From assembly GCA_002368175.1 (NCBI GenBank), contig AP018172.1, positions 5,831,001-5,895,000 on the forward strand: a stretch of 64,000 nt of DNA, read 5' to 3'. A model generated the notes under the pieces. It saw nothing but the letters and a program-made list of their open reading frames with translations, had not been told where the DNA came from and did no database searches. A program made the position numbers and the translations under genes. The stretch comes from Calothrix sp. NIES-2098. GTDB taxonomy: Bacteria; Cyanobacteriota; Cyanobacteriia; Cyanobacteriales; Nostocaceae. This document shows, piece after piece, positions 1 to 8,607 of this stretch. The stretch's first letter is position 1; every line of letters begins with the position of its first letter.

Positions 1-101
1 TTTCATCCCTCAACCTTCAGAGTTCTGCCTTTAGATAGCGATCGCCCTCAGACAGAACTTAGTTAAATCAAAGAAGTGCCAAGATTTGAGCAAGTGAATT
101 A

Positions 102-1055
102 ATGACTGCCATCCAGTTCCAAAATCTACCTAATCTACAATTGCCAAAAGGTTTTCTACCAGAGTTAGGGCTGGTTTGCATTACCTTTGACAAACAAGTG
201 CGCTTTCGGACAATGACGCGGACGCGCTATTTACAACTCACGCCTGAACAACGCCAAAGTGCCCTGAGAGAACTGTATGAGAGTAACTTGCAGCGCTTGG
301 ATGCAGCATTATCTTTTTGTCAGGCAAACAAGATTCGGCTGTATCGGATGTCCTCAGCGGTGTTTCCTCTGAGCGATATGGAAGACGAAGTTGGGGCAAA
401 TATTTTAGAAGAAATGAGCGCCGATCTAGCGAAAATCGGACAGCGATCGCAAGCCTTGGGTATCAGAATCGTACTGCATCCCGATCAATTTGTGGTGCTG
501 AGTTCTGATTCTCCTCAAGTATTACAATCGAGTATCAAAATTTTAGAACGCCACGCCCGGACATTTGATTTATTAGGTTTACCGCGATCGCCTTGGTCTT
601 TGATGAATATTCATGGCGGTAAATCCCAACGTACCGAACAACTGGTAAAGGTAATCTCGGAACTACCCGAAGCAATTAAAAGCCGCTTGACGTTTGAGAA
701 TGACGAATACGCCTATAGCGCCAGTGAAATTTTAGCAGTCTGTCAGCAGGCTGGTGTACCAATGGTCTTTGATGCCCATCACCATATTTGCCACGAAAAT
801 CTCGACAGCTACGACGAGCCGAGTGTGGCGGAGATGTTTTACGCTGCACGGGAAACTTGGGAAAATCCAGATTGGCAATTAGTCCATATTTCCAATGGTG
901 AGACTGCTTTTAAAGATAGAAAACACAGCGATTTAATTACCGCTATGCCCAGTGTTTATTATCAAGCACCGTGGATTGAAGTCGAAGCCAAACATAAAGA
1001 AGAGGCGATCGCGCGTTTGCGCTCTTGGTGGTTAATAGAGAATAATCACAAATGA
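102..1055 (+). CDS. uvsE: UV DNA damage endonuclease UvsE
   Basis: This is a 317-aa protein of the UvdE/UvsE family. These metal-dependent TIM-barrel endonucleases nick DNA 5' of UV photoproducts and start an alternative excision repair pathway. Visible family motifs are HPDQF (about 126-130), NIHGG (169-173), LTFENDE (196-202), FDAHHH (223-228) and EVEAKHKE (283-290); their His, Glu and Asp residues form the metal site. The length is close to the family norm of about 300 aa, so the gene looks complete. It is followed after 70 bp by an Hsp70-like gene on the same strand, with no obvious functional link. Only 101 bp lie upstream in the window, and no clear promoter is visible there. The family assignment is secure; the repair activity is inferred from it. 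Confidence 0.93.
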   Translation: MTAIQFQNLPNLQLPKGFLPELGLVCITFDKQVRFRTMTRTRYLQLTPEQRQSALRELYESNLQRLDAALSFCQANKIRLYRMSSAVFPLSDMEDEVGANILEEMSADLAKIGQRSQALGIRIVLHPDQFVVLSSDSPQVLQSSIKILERHARTFDLLGLPRSPWSLMNIHGGKSQRTEQLVKVISELPEAIKSRLTFENDEYAYSASEILAVCQQAGVPMVFDAHHHICHENLDSYDEPSVAEMFYAARETWENPDWQLVHISNGETAFKDRKHSDLITAMPSVYYQAPWIEVEAKHKEEAIARLRSWWLIENNHK

Positions 1056-1125
1056 GTAGTTTGTTGTGATGGACATTTTCGCCGGGAAGTGTCCTGGTCT
1101 TGGCGCGAAGTAATAATTATAAGAT

Positions 1126-2724
1126 ATGGCGATCGCAATCGATTTTGGTACTAGCAACACAGTCATTGCTCGTTGGAACCCTGTCACCCAGCAGCCAGAA
1201 ACCCTTAACATCCCTGGTTTATCAATTCAACAAAGTCTGAATCCGCCGCTAATTCCCAGCTTGGTGTATGTTGAAGACGCAACCCAAGGTAAAGTTTTAG
1301 TAGGGCAACAAGTACGCGATCGCGGTCTCGATCTTAAGGGCGAAACGCGATTTTTCCGCAGCTTCAAACGCGGTATTGGTGCGGATATTCAAGGTTTCTT
1401 ACCCGAACTAGATGGGCAAATTGTCACCTTTGAACAAGTAGGTAATTGGTTCCTTAACCAGGTAATTGCAGAATTATCACCACAGCAAGGGGGTTTAGAT
1501 TCTCTGGTTTTAACTGTACCTGTAGACAGTTTTGAAACTTACCGCCACTGGTTAGGACAAGTTTGCCAAGTCCTTCCCGTCGAACAAGTGCGGATGCTAG
1601 ATGAACCTACAGCCGCAGCTTTGGGTTATGGTTTAGCCGATCGAGAAATTCTCTTGGTAATTGACTTTGGTGGCGGTACTTTGGATTTATCCCTCGTGCG
1701 CTTAGATCGCAGCGTGCAAGCTAATACCAAACCTGTAGGATTTTTGCTGAAGTGGGGAAATAAATCTTTAGCGGAAGACTCCAAACAAAAAGTCAAAACC
1801 GCCCGCGTATTGGCGAAAGCTGGACAAAATTTGGGTGGTACTGATATTGATACTTGGATTGTTGATTATTTTGCCAAAACTCAAGATTTGGCGGTTAGTC
1901 CTTTAACTACACGACTAGCAGAACGAGTGAAAATTCAACTCTCAACTCAGAATCAAGCTAGCGAAGTTTATTTTGATGATGAAAGTTTTGAAAGTTACGA
2001 ACTCGAACTTAACCGCGACACTTTAGAAAATATCCTTAAAGAACACGCATTTTTTGAGCGCCTTGATGATTCAATGACGAGTTTGCTACAGCAAGCACGA
2101 CGCCAAGGAATAGAACTTGCGGATATCAGCGCAGTCTTGTTAGTTGGTGGGACTGTGCAATTGCCAGCAGTGCAGACATGGGTAAAACAGTATTTCGAGT
2201 CTGATAAAATTCGTTGCGAACGTCCCTTTGAAGCGATCGCTCAAGGTGCCCTGCAAATAACTCAAGGTATAGAAATCAAAGATTTTCTCTACCACAGTTA
2301 TGGCGTTCGCTATTGGGATCGGCGTAACCAGCGCCACAGTTGGCATCCAATTATTCGAGCTGGACAAGCTTACCCCATGAGTCAGCCAGTAGAATTAGTT
2401 CTCGGCGCATCCTTAGAAAATCAGCCCAGCATCGAGTTAATTATGGGAGAATTGGGTGCAGAGTCAGGCGGGACTGAAGTTTACTTTGATGGCGATCGCC
2501 TAATTACCCGTCGGTTAGATAGTGGCGCGACTACTGTCAAACCCCTCAACGATAAAGAAGGTGCGAGGACAATCGCCCAACTGACACCACCGGGATTTCC
2601 TGGAAGCGATCGTATTAAAATCCAGTTTCAAGTGGACGATCAACGCTTTTTACGAATCACAGTTGAGGACTTATTAACCAATGACACGGTGCTAGAAAAT
2701 CAATTAGTGGCACAGTTGAGTTGA
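1126..2724 (+). CDS. Hsp70 family (DnaK-like) protein
   Basis: This 532-aa protein has an Hsp70/actin-type ATPase domain. The phosphate-1 motif AIDFGTSNTV lies at about 3-12, DEPTAAALGYG near 160 and the phosphate-2 motif DFGGGTLDLS near 180. The adenosine motif LLVGGTVQLP is near 340. Canonical DnaK has about 635 aa; here the region after the nucleotide-binding domain is only about 140 residues, and the DnaK-type helical lid is not apparent. It is therefore a divergent, shortened chaperone rather than the housekeeping DnaK. The ATG overlaps a HIP1 octamer and no strong ribosome-binding site is seen. A perfect 11-bp hairpin follows the stop codon. Client and partner proteins cannot be inferred from the neighbours. 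Confidence 0.88.
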   Translation: MAIAIDFGTSNTVIARWNPVTQQPETLNIPGLSIQQSLNPPLIPSLVYVEDATQGKVLVGQQVRDRGLDLKGETRFFRSFKRGIGADIQGFLPELDGQIVTFEQVGNWFLNQVIAELSPQQGGLDSLVLTVPVDSFETYRHWLGQVCQVLPVEQVRMLDEPTAAALGYGLADREILLVIDFGGGTLDLSLVRLDRSVQANTKPVGFLLKWGNKSLAEDSKQKVKTARVLAKAGQNLGGTDIDTWIVDYFAKTQDLAVSPLTTRLAERVKIQLSTQNQASEVYFDDESFESYELELNRDTLENILKEHAFFERLDDSMTSLLQQARRQGIELADISAVLLVGGTVQLPAVQTWVKQYFESDKIRCERPFEAIAQGALQITQGIEIKDFLYHSYGVRYWDRRNQRHSWHPIIRAGQAYPMSQPVELVLGASLENQPSIELIMGELGAESGGTEVYFDGDRLITRRLDSGATTVKPLNDKEGARTIAQLTPPGFPGSDRIKIQFQVDDQRFLRITVEDLLTNDTVLENQLVAQLS

Positions 2725-2742
2725 TTATTAGCATTACAGTTA

Positions 2743-2771
2743 ACACCGATAAACCAGATATTTATCGGTGT
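2743..2771 (+). terminator. Hairpin after the Hsp70-like gene
   Basis: A perfect 11-bp inverted repeat (ACACCGATAAA / TTTATCGGTGT, 7-nt loop) begins 19 bp after the Hsp70-like stop codon, between convergent genes. It lacks a long T-tract, so it may be a transcript-end or stabilising hairpin rather than a classical intrinsic terminator. Confidence 0.5.
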
Positions 2772-2864
2772 GAATTTGTGGTTTCATTGAATTGAAAAAT
2801 AAATTTTTCGATAAAGCTTTAGTTCTGGCTTTTCAAGCAATAAAGTGATTACTAAGAATAAGAA

Positions 2865-3341
2865 TTACTGAATAGTTGCATATTGCAGGACTCGTTCCCA
2901 TTCCCAACGCCATGCAGTCTCTACTACTAATTCTTTGCCGTTGGTGAATTTAATAAATTCTTGACCGTGATCATAAAATACATCAGCTACTAAGCGATTT
3001 CGTAAATCATTTCCCCACATTTTTGCAGCCGCATTCCACCACCTTTGACCTGGAGATTGCAACATTGGCAGTTCCAGATATTCATCACGCCATGCTACAG
3101 GTCGCCATTGTTCTTGTAGCGCTCTAATTAATATCGCATTGGGAAAAATCTCTCGTTTATTTTCATTTAACCATAACGCATACTCAATCGTTCTTTTCAA
3201 TGCATCTTCTAATCCAGATGTACAACTTTCCAGCGCAATTTGAACTTCCTCTTGGGACAAATTTACACCAATAGCTACTAAAGCTCGTTCGTATTGCTTA
3301 AATATTTCGTAGTCAATTGAGTCTTCTTCCCAAAACCACAC
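2865..3341 (-). CDS. Conserved hypothetical protein (158 aa)
   Basis: I do not recognise a named family for this 158-aa soluble protein. It is rich in Trp and Glu and has no signal peptide or membrane segment. It looks mostly alpha-helical, with a central stretch around LWLNENKREIFPNA. The composition looks like a genuine coding sequence, and the start is an ATG. It is transcribed towards the Hsp70-like gene and is separated from its other neighbour by a nearly 0.5-kb gap. The reading frame is credible, but no function can be assigned from sequence or context. Confidence 0.7.
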   Translation of the reverse strand: MWFWEEDSIDYEIFKQYERALVAIGVNLSQEEVQIALESCTSGLEDALKRTIEYALWLNENKREIFPNAILIRALQEQWRPVAWRDEYLELPMLQSPGQRWWNAAAKMWGNDLRNRLVADVFYDHGQEFIKFTNGKELVVETAWRWEWERVLQYATIQ

Positions 3342-3829
3342 AGTTAATCAACCTCCGAATCACTTTCATCATACTGTTTGTTAACTAATAACGGTGGGCA
3401 ATACCCACCCTACAGTGATTTTCATTTATTCAGAAAATTCTATTTTGATTGTATGCAGTTACGAAAAATATATAGCTATATTTAACAAAAGGTATACACA
3501 TTAATTATATATTTCTCTCTTTAGTAGTATTTTTATCACATATCGTTATTTTGTCTTTTAAATTTATTGTTCGTGAAGATTATTGAGCCTTTAGGAAGAG
3601 GTTTTGATATATTGCATTGTTTAATCTGCAATAAATAAGATGTTTTTGAGTTTGCTTAATCGTCGCTAGACAATGTTGACCGCAAAGTATGTAATTTCAG
3701 ATGGGAAATTAAAATGTGATTGGATTTCGTTCTATTTTGAGTCAGCTTATCATTCGTAGTTGTAGGATTGCTGATGCTAATGCTCCAACCTGCAATTGAT
3801 TTTCATTCAGCAATAAGTTGAGGTAATGT
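3342..3829. other. AT-rich intergenic region with one small hairpin
   Basis: This 488-bp gap separates two divergently transcribed genes. It is strongly AT-rich. The only structure I can support is a short hairpin at 3393-3409 (GGTGGG-CAATA-CCCACC), a kind of dispersed hairpin common in Nostocales genomes. Promoters for both flanking genes presumably lie here, but no convincing sigma-70-type box pair stands out. No RNA gene was recognised. Confidence 0.5.
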
Positions 3830-4345
3830 ATGAATTACGTTATTGCAGTTTTACCAGATCGGATGCAAGCTGAAGCGGCTTACTCTGCTCTAGAGAAAGA
3901 AGGTTTACGGGACAACCAAATTGACATTTTAGGTAACGGCTATAAAAGCGCTGATGAATATGGATTCATTAACCCTGAAAAACAAGCTCGTAAAGGAGCA
4001 AAACGCCTAATTTATTGGCTGGTTCCCCTAGGATTTCTCGCAGGTTATACTTTCAATTTTTTAACAGGAATTGAAATTTTTCCAGCATTTAATGCTTTTG
4101 GTAATCACTTTATTGCTGGAATTTTGGGCGCTATTTCTGGGGCTTTAGGTGCCTACTTTGTTGGTGGTGTCGTAGGTTTAACTGAAGGTAGTGGAGATGC
4201 TTTGCCTTATCGCAATCGTCTGAATGCAGGTAAGTATTTGATTGTGGTAAAGGGTACGGAAGAATTAATTCGTCAAGCAACTCGTGTACTGCGTCAGTTT
4301 GAACCAGAAAATATTCAAGGTTATACAGAACCCACAGGCGCGTAA
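3830..4345 (+). CDS. Membrane protein with central glycine-rich hydrophobic segments
   Basis: This 171-aa protein has an N-terminal alpha/beta domain beginning MNYVIAVLPDRMQAE. Such starts resemble proteins with a ferredoxin-like 'general stress' fold, but I cannot name the family firmly. Two hydrophobic segments follow: about 64-82, and about 94-125, where a glycine-zipper pattern (GAISGALGAYFVGG) is visible. A soluble C-terminal domain of about 40 residues closes the protein. The layout suggests an inner-membrane anchored sensor or stress protein. An AGGT stretch lies just before the ATG. A hairpin follows the stop by about 20 bp, so it is probably monocistronic. The convergent neighbour is a P-type ATPase. 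Confidence 0.72.
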   Translation: MNYVIAVLPDRMQAEAAYSALEKEGLRDNQIDILGNGYKSADEYGFINPEKQARKGAKRLIYWLVPLGFLAGYTFNFLTGIEIFPAFNAFGNHFIAGILGAISGALGAYFVGGVVGLTEGSGDALPYRNRLNAGKYLIVVKGTEELIRQATRVLRQFEPENIQGYTEPTGA

Positions 4346-4365
4346 ATTATGCTTGTGAAGGATTC

Positions 4366-4398
4366 AGATTCCCTACTTTTTAGAAAAGTCGGGAATCT
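4366..4398 (+). terminator. Hairpin of the GATTCCC/AAGTCGGGAATC type
   Basis: An imperfect 15-bp stem (AGATTCCC-ACTTTT pairing with AAAAGT-GGGAATCT, loop TAG) lies between convergent genes. Related hairpins with the same AAGTCGGGGATC-like arm occur at 19060-19092 and 52540-52573, so this is a dispersed hairpin family that may act as a transcript end. Confidence 0.55.
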
Positions 4399-4429
4399 TG
4401 CAGGCTATGACAATTAATGCGATAGTCCA

Positions 4430-7333
4430 CTAGGAGGGATGCTTAACCCGCCGTGGTTTCCGGAGTTGTGCTTTGCGTAGTTCTTCTGCACCAAGTAAAA
4501 TTGGCGGGCAGATGAGCAAGAATAACCATTGCCAAGGTGTCAGTGCTGAAGTGGAGAAGATATGCCGTAGGGGGGGAATTTCAATGATGGCGAGAATCAA
4601 CGTCCATTCCGTGGCAATTCCCAGCCAGATGAAAGGATTGGAAAAGAATCCTAATTTAAAAATTGAAGTCCGTTCAGAACGACAAGCAAAAACGTTTCCA
4701 TCTTGACAAGCAACGATAATCGCTAAAGTCATAGTGGTGGCTTGAGCATAAATCAAGGCGATCGCAGGATCTGCGGTACGAGAGAGAATTGTGGGAGCGA
4801 TCGCTTGCAATGATGCTAAGTTGTAACCATAGCTTTGCCAAACCAGAAAGAAGCCGATCATTGCCAATGCTGCTTCAATCAATCCTAAGAAACAGTAAGC
4901 CCGCAAGAGCAAAGAGCGATCGAGGAGTGGTTTGGATTTGGGACGAGGTGGCATCTGCATTGTACCTGCTTCGGCGCGTTCGGCTCCTAAGGCGAGGGCT
5001 GGAATAATATCCGTTCCCAAATCCACGATCAGAATTTGCATAATGATCAGCGCTGGGGGGATTTTTAAGGCAACCATTGCCAGAAATGGTACGAGTTCGG
5101 CAACATTGGACGCCAAAATGTAAGTCATAAATTTGCGAATATTCTGATAGACCGAGCGCCCTTGCTCGATCGCCGCTACAATCGTGGCAAAGTTGTCGTC
5201 TGTCAGCACAATGTCTGCGGCTTCTCTGGCAACATCTGTACCGTTTAGCCCCATTGCAATGCCGATATTTGCCGCACGCAATGCAGGCGCATCGTTCACT
5301 CCATCGCCGGTGACTGCGACTACTTCCCCGATATCCTTGTAAGCTTGCACTAGGCGCAGTTTGTGTTCTGGTGACATCCGCGCAAACACTAAGCCAACCC
5401 GATATTTGACAATTTGCTGTAGTTGTGCATCGGAGATATGTCCCATGCCTTCACCGGTGACGACGCGCACCTTATCGCTCACCAGACCAATGTTGCGCGC
5501 GATCGCTTCGGCTGTGAGTCCATAATCGCCAGTCACCATTGTGACTTTGATCCCAGCTTGATGACATTTGGCGATCGCATCTTTGACTTCCTCTCTGGGG
5601 GGATCGAACATGGCCACCAAACCGATGAAAATCAGGTTTTGCTCTAAATCCTGTGCCTTGAGATCGAGCAATTCCTGGTTACCCCTACGCGCTGCCAGCC
5701 CCAAGACGCGAAATCCCTGCCTTGCCAAATCATCATTTGCCTGCACTACGTCATCCCAAGCTTCATGGGTTAATTCTTGCACATCACCATCGTGCAGAAT
5801 TGTATGGCAATGCCTCAAGACTTCTAAAGGCGCACCTTTGGTAAATGCTATATAGGGAGATGTATCTGGCCATAAATCTGAAGCCTGCCAATTCAGCACC
5901 ACCGTCATCATCCGGCGGCGAGAATCAAAGGGAATTTCTCGCAAGCGCGGTAGCTGTTGCTGTAAATTTTCTAAATTTAGTCCGGCTTTGGCGGCTGCTA
6001 CGAGCAACGCTGCTTCTGTGGGATCGCCAATTTCTTGCCAGCGACTAGGTGCTGTGAGATGAATCAGGCGGGCGTTAGAGCAAAGCGCAGAGCCGATGAG
6101 TAAAAGATTCGCTTTCCACTTGACAGCGGTATTTGATGGCAAATTGACCTTACCAATCGTGGGATCGTAGCCTGCCCCAGTAAGCTCAATCAAGGCCTTG
6201 AAGCTAGAAGGATGAGTCTCCTGAGGTAGCCACAGATAGCGCACTGTCATTTCATTTTTAGTTAATGTGCCTGTTTTATCCGTGCAAATTACGGTTGTCG
6301 CGCTTAGGGTTTCCACCGATGAAAGCCTCCGCACCAAGGCATTTCGCCGTGCCATCCGGCGCACACCGATCGCCAAGGACAAAGTTACAGTCGGTAATAA
6401 TCCTTCAGGCACCAGTGCCACAATGATCCCGATCGCAAAAATGAAGCTTTCTTTTACCTCTATACCCACCAAAAAGTAAGCCAGTAAAAAGACAATAATT
6501 CCCATACTGACAGCGATCGCAGTAATAATCCGCACGATATAGGCAACCTGGACTTCCAAGGTGCTGGGTTCCCGCTTTACCACTGTCGTTAAATGGGCTA
6601 CCTGACCGAACTCCGTCTGAGCGCCTGTGGCATAAACTACAGCCACGGCGCGTCCGGCTGCTACAGTCGAGCCTGCTAAGACCAGATTGGCGATTTCCGA
6701 GGGATTCACCTTTTCTTGCATCGGCTGCTCTCCTGGCCGCAGCAAGGTTTTACCGCCGCGAATCGGTACTGCTTCCCGCAGTCTTACCGGGTAAGCATTC
6801 CGCGCCACGGGTAAAGACTCCCCCGTCATCACCGATACATCAAGATACAAGTTGTCAGCAGATACTAGACGTGCGTCAGCAGAAATGCGATCGCCTTCTT
6901 CTAGTTGCATAACATCGCCACGCACCAACTCCCGCGCTGGAATCTGCTTGAGTTCGCCATTCCGATACACTTTCACCTGCATCGGCAATACTTTTTTCAA
7001 AGCAGCTAGTGCCTGTTCTGCTTGAAACTCTTGCCAAAAGCTAAAGATAGCGTTAATCCAGATTACCGCCCAAATTGCCCAACCGAGTTCAGGTGTACGC
7101 GAAATAAAAGCTAAAATCCCTGCTACCCATAGCAGCAAAGCCATGAAATGGGTCAATTGGTCGGTAAAACGCAGCCACAGAGGACGATGCGCAGGTTCGG
7201 GTAACTCATTTGCGCCGAATTGTGCAAATCTTCGTTCGGCTTCATCTGCCGATAAGCCATCACTAGCAGTACCTAGTGACTCATAGACCTCTTCAACAGG
7301 TAATGCCCAAATAGGTTGATGAGACGATGCCAT
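4430..7333 (-). CDS. Cation-translocating P-type ATPase (P2 type)
   Basis: This 967-aa integral membrane ATPase has an N-terminal cation-ATPase domain at about 5-70, then the first membrane pair. The actuator domain carries TGES near 170. The phosphorylation motif CTDKTGTLT is near 350, the nucleotide-binding domain follows, and the hinge motif TGDGVNDAPAL is near 675. A six-helix C-terminal domain closes it. This is the P2 arrangement of Ca2+ and Na+/K+ pumps. Motif PEGLLP in the fourth membrane helix is the ion-site signature shared by these subfamilies. Sequence alone does not separate Ca2+ from Na+/K+ or H+ transport. The length is normal for the class and no key residue is missing. No operon partner is visible. 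Confidence 0.92.
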   Translation of the reverse strand: MASSHQPIWALPVEEVYESLGTASDGLSADEAERRFAQFGANELPEPAHRPLWLRFTDQLTHFMALLLWVAGILAFISRTPELGWAIWAVIWINAIFSFWQEFQAEQALAALKKVLPMQVKVYRNGELKQIPARELVRGDVMQLEEGDRISADARLVSADNLYLDVSVMTGESLPVARNAYPVRLREAVPIRGGKTLLRPGEQPMQEKVNPSEIANLVLAGSTVAAGRAVAVVYATGAQTEFGQVAHLTTVVKREPSTLEVQVAYIVRIITAIAVSMGIIVFLLAYFLVGIEVKESFIFAIGIIVALVPEGLLPTVTLSLAIGVRRMARRNALVRRLSSVETLSATTVICTDKTGTLTKNEMTVRYLWLPQETHPSSFKALIELTGAGYDPTIGKVNLPSNTAVKWKANLLLIGSALCSNARLIHLTAPSRWQEIGDPTEAALLVAAAKAGLNLENLQQQLPRLREIPFDSRRRMMTVVLNWQASDLWPDTSPYIAFTKGAPLEVLRHCHTILHDGDVQELTHEAWDDVVQANDDLARQGFRVLGLAARRGNQELLDLKAQDLEQNLIFIGLVAMFDPPREEVKDAIAKCHQAGIKVTMVTGDYGLTAEAIARNIGLVSDKVRVVTGEGMGHISDAQLQQIVKYRVGLVFARMSPEHKLRLVQAYKDIGEVVAVTGDGVNDAPALRAANIGIAMGLNGTDVAREAADIVLTDDNFATIVAAIEQGRSVYQNIRKFMTYILASNVAELVPFLAMVALKIPPALIIMQILIVDLGTDIIPALALGAERAEAGTMQMPPRPKSKPLLDRSLLLRAYCFLGLIEAALAMIGFFLVWQSYGYNLASLQAIAPTILSRTADPAIALIYAQATTMTLAIIVACQDGNVFACRSERTSIFKLGFFSNPFIWLGIATEWTLILAIIEIPPLRHIFSTSALTPWQWLFLLICPPILLGAEELRKAQLRKPRRVKHPS

Positions 7334-7471
7334 GATCTTCTTCGGTGTTGGTTGATCAAAGATGAGGAGTTGTCTAAAAAACTCTCGTCGATCGAAGCTA
7401 GAACTTTGATGTTAGTTGAACGGCAACTATCAATATAATTTGTTAGCGATAATTCTGAATTCTTCATTATT

Positions 7472-7495
7472 ATCCCACGACGAAAGCCGTGGGAT
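7472..7495. repeat. GNRA-capped hairpin, possible IS200/IS605-type end remnant
   Basis: The 24-nt sequence consists of arms ATCCCACG and CGTGGGAT around an inner segment with a GAAA loop. This resembles the subterminal hairpins at the ends of IS200/IS605/IS1341-type elements in cyanobacteria, but no transposase or TnpB reading frame is nearby. It lies between two minus-strand genes and could equally be a transcript-end hairpin. The assignment is tentative. Confidence 0.3.
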
Positions 7496-7581
7496 GGAAT
7501 ACTTATTGAAAAAGGCAGTTACGCTCAAGAAATTTTCACGACTATGCATGAAAAATCGAGCTTTTTCTCTGCCTTTTTCGG

Positions 7582-7989
7582 TTACAATTTTACCTTAATT
7601 GCATCTTCTAATAAACCTAAGTTTTCTGCTTGTTTAAATGCCTCTTCTAAGGACATACCTTGTTTAGTGGCGATATACATTAATACCATTGCGATCGCGC
7701 GGACTGCACTATCACAATGTATCAAAGTCGGTTTGGGCATTTCGGCAATTTTTTGAAATACCCGGAGTGCCATTTGCGGATTAATTTCTGTCAGTTTTGT
7801 TGGTAGATTAGCGTAATGTAATCCTAGTAACTGAGTATAAAGTTGTTCGCTATCTTGAAAACCTTGTTCGTCAGGCGATCGCAAATTAAGTACGGATTTA
7901 TACCCTTGTTGGGCAAGTTGTTTTAATTCTTCTGGAGCAATTTGTCCCGCGATCGCCAATTCATCGTTAATTTTTTTGATTGTATCCAT
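7582..7989 (-). CDS. DUF442 / beta-lactamase-hydrolase-like phosphatase domain protein
   Basis: This 135-aa single-domain protein resembles DUF442, a dual-specificity-phosphatase-like fold. It begins with a strand-helix pattern typical of the family (DELAIAGQIAPEELKQLAQQGYKSV). The phosphatase loop is HCDSAVRA near residue 97, with the C-x4-R spacing of this family (usual form HCRSGTRS). The nucleophilic Cys and the Arg are both kept, while the residues between are atypical. In other bacteria the domain is found alone or fused to sulfide-handling beta-lactamase-fold proteins. No sulfide gene is adjacent here. The substrate is unknown. Confidence 0.78.
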   Translation of the reverse strand: MDTIKKINDELAIAGQIAPEELKQLAQQGYKSVLNLRSPDEQGFQDSEQLYTQLLGLHYANLPTKLTEINPQMALRVFQKIAEMPKPTLIHCDSAVRAIAMVLMYIATKQGMSLEEAFKQAENLGLLEDAIKVKL

Positions 7990-8133
7990 CCCTCCCGCCT
8001 CCCCTAGTGTGAGTAATCTATTAAAGAAGTTATATTATGTCCTTGAAATTATCTCTAAGCAACAGAGATATCGTATTCAACTAGGAGAAATTTTCAAGAC
8101 ATAATCTTCTTCCTTAATCCAACTCACTAAAAA

Positions 8134-8313
8134 TTAATAACGTTTATTTTTGGCAGGAGGATCGCCTTCGTATGGTTGTACTCCTGACTCTGGATAGTTA
8201 TCTTCATTAGGTCTAAAAGCTCTTGTGGCAGAACTATAAATAGAGTCAATTACCCCAGCTATTGGTGCGATAATTATCCGTAGAGCTTCTCTCATTTTAT
8301 TTTTAAAAGACAT
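8134..8313 (-). CDS. Small conserved-looking protein (59 aa)
   Basis: This is a short gene read directly from the sequence. An ATG at 8313 is preceded by a good AAGGAG ribosome-binding site 8 nt upstream, and a 59-codon frame ends in TAA at 8134. The protein begins MSFKNKMREALRI, has a short hydrophobic stretch (IIIAPIAGVI, about 13-22), then a polar tail rich in Pro, Glu and Lys ending KNKRY. A basic amphipathic start plus a short hydrophobic patch would suit peripheral membrane binding. No family is recognised. The strong ribosome-binding site is the main support. Confidence 0.55.
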   Translation of the reverse strand: MSFKNKMREALRIIIAPIAGVIDSIYSSATRAFRPNEDNYPESGVQPYEGDPPAKNKRY

Positions 8314-8366
8314 ATATTTTCTCCTTAATTAATCAAAAGTTTTATTTGGAAATTGGCTAACTCAAC

Positions 8367-8570
8367 CTAGCGGACATCGGACAAATTTTGGTTCCAGCAA
8401 TTTTCTAATATTTGAACTGAGTCATTATGCCAACAACGCTCTAGTAGCTGGATTTTGTAATCGTGCCAAAACTCGAAAGGATTGAAAACAGTTGTTTTGT
8501 CAAAAAGTGGCTGTTTGAGAAATAGCCATATGGGAAAGTGAAGTTTTATTGAGTAGGTTTTAGTCAGCAT
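8367..8570 (-). CDS. Doubtful small hypothetical protein (67 aa)
   Basis: A 67-codon ATG frame lies between the 59-aa gene and the GerMN gene. The product is rich in Trp, Phe and Asn and matches nothing I recognise. Only a weak GAGAA stretch precedes the start. It could be a decayed gene or chance frame; it is listed because nothing else occupies this interval. Confidence 0.25.
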   Translation of the reverse strand: MLTKTYSIKLHFPIWLFLKQPLFDKTTVFNPFEFWHDYKIQLLERCWHNDSVQILENCWNQNLSDVR

Positions 8571-8607
8571 GATAATTTCTCATAGGGTAATATATAGGAT
8601 GAATATT

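Noticed and set aside
4430..7333. Assigning the P-type ATPase to Ca2+ specifically
   Set aside because: The PEGLLP motif is shared by P2A and P2C pumps and the fine ion-site residues could not be judged without alignment.
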